NCBI GenBank assembly: GCA_903928015.1
Contig: CAIYPF010000211.1
Coordinates: forward strand, 1 to 42,348
Direction: 5' to 3'
DNA: 42,348 bases
DNA from: an uncultured Gammaproteobacteria bacterium
Lineage (GTDB): Bacteria; Pseudomonadota; Gammaproteobacteria; Pseudomonadales; UBA5518
How positions within the stretch are numbered: position 1 is the first letter of the stretch; each line of letters begins with the position of its first letter. The notes below the pieces were generated by a model that had not been told where the DNA came from, made no database searches, and saw nothing but the letters and a program-made list of their open reading frames with translations. The position numbers and the translations under genes were made by a program. Shown piece after piece: positions 42,073 to 42,348 of this stretch.

Positions 42073-42106
42073 TTCGGGTCGGGGGCATGGCCCCCTCCTA
42101 CCCGAA
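42073..42106 (-). repeat. REP variant nested in a longer inverted repeat
   Basis: Minus-oriented REP (42078-42101) with GTAGGAG head and arms GGGGGC/GCCCCC around CAT as read on the minus strand. It is flanked by TTCGGGT (42073-42079) and ACCCGAA (42100-42106), adding seven base pairs outside the REP arms, so the whole can fold into a long interrupted hairpin. It lies upstream of the amidohydrolase. Confidence 0.8.
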
Positions 42107-42123
42107 ACCGCGCAGGTACTGCC

Positions 42124-42231
42124 CCCGGTAGGAGCGGGCCATGCCCGCGACCATCAGTGGTCTGACGCAGGTGCTGCACCCGGTAGGAGCGGGCCATGCC
42201 CGCGACCATCAGTGGTCTGACGCAGGTGCTG
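42124..42231 (+). repeat. 55-bp tandem repeat, two copies each with a REP
   Basis: Copies start at 42124 and 42179; 53 bases of each are identical. Each has a REP (42128-42151 and 42183-42206; arms GCGGGC/GCCCGC) followed by the spacer ATCAGTGGTCTGACGCAGG. The gap 41983-42236 contains only repeats and the amidohydrolase upstream region. Confidence 0.92.
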
Positions 42232-42236
42232 GCCGA

Positions 42237-42348
42237 TCAGAGCTCGAGGTACGAGTCGTACTCCAGCGTGGAGACACGGGAGGTGAACTCCTCGAGCTCC
42301 TGCCATTTCGACATCAGCAGCACGCGGCGCATCTCTTCGCCGATGTAC
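42237..42348 (-). CDS. C-terminal tail of a probable glutamine synthetase family protein
   Basis: Minus-strand frame open from the window edge to TGA at 42237-42239, 36 full codons. The peptide reads YIGEEMRRVLLMSKWQELEE, then FTSRVSTLEYDSYLEL. The pattern of a long helix ending with a V-T/S-x-x-E-x-x-x-Y-L tail matches C-termini of glutamine synthetase/PuuA-type ligases (for example K-x-x-E-x-x-x-F-x-x-x-V-T-x-W-E-x-x-x-Y-L). Only the tail is visible, so the call is tentative. Confidence 0.5.
   Translation of the reverse strand, partial: YIGEEMRRVLLMSKWQELEEFTSRVSTLEYDSYLEL

Overview
The window is high-GC DNA (about two thirds G+C by eye), densely coded and free of RNA genes, phage genes and transposase genes. 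A complete-looking MSHA (mannose-sensitive haemagglutinin) type IV pilus locus and short repeats of the GTAGGAG-hairpin REP class known from Pseudomonas and relatives point to a free-living gammaproteobacterium. I cannot name the genus from sequence alone.

Layout. (a) 1-7570, mostly minus strand: a secreted DUF2891 protein (cut by the window edge), one plus-strand short-chain dehydrogenase (SDR), then a tight minus-strand run read as SDR, Tat-exported gamma-glutamyltransferase, M2 (ACE-like) lipoprotein peptidase and cytochrome P450. (b) 7705-20889, plus strand: the MSHA locus mshI, a pilN-like gene, mshJKLMN, mshE, mshG, two nearly identical tandem mshA-type pilin genes, mshC, mshD, mshO, mshP. 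Nearly all genes overlap by 4-23 bases; the exceptions are the mshL-mshM gap and the gaps around the two pilin genes, where hairpins sit. (c) 21026-24989: a 1158-residue oxidoreductase that appears to join a GltD/NfnB-like and an FNR/PyrK/NfnA-like half in one chain, then a DUF2127 membrane protein. (d) 24986-27922, minus strand: a YaiI/YqxD protein, a SnoaL-like protein, a REP/tandem-repeat block, an NAD-dependent epimerase and an SDR. (e) 28062-31354, plus strand: a TerB/J-domain protein, a PAP2 phosphatase, an amidase. (f) 31390-32723, minus strand: a PilZ protein and a LuxR-type regulator. (g) 32870-38599, plus strand: a DUF885 peptidase, SDR, HSL-type esterase and Baeyer-Villiger-type monooxygenase. 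(h) 38703-41982, minus strand: amidohydrolase then OPT transporter, bounded on both sides by REP arrays. (i) 42237-42348: C-terminal tail of a probable glutamine-synthetase family protein.

How it fits together. The MSHA genes encode an inner-membrane assembly platform (MshI, PilN-like, MshJ, MshG), an extension ATPase with a c-di-GMP-binding MshEN domain (MshE), an outer-membrane secretin with its partners (MshL, MshK, MshM, MshN), and major and minor pilins. Much of the rest is peptide and lipid/ketone catabolism: several exported peptidases, an oligopeptide-type transporter, and an alcohol-ketone-ester-acid module (SDR, BVMO, esterase). The items most worth a second look are the single-chain Nfn-like oxidoreductase, the duplicated pilin pair with hairpins after each copy, the DRR pentapeptide insertion in MshI, and REP elements whose arms vary in a compensated way, one of which supplies the stop codon of the OPT transporter.
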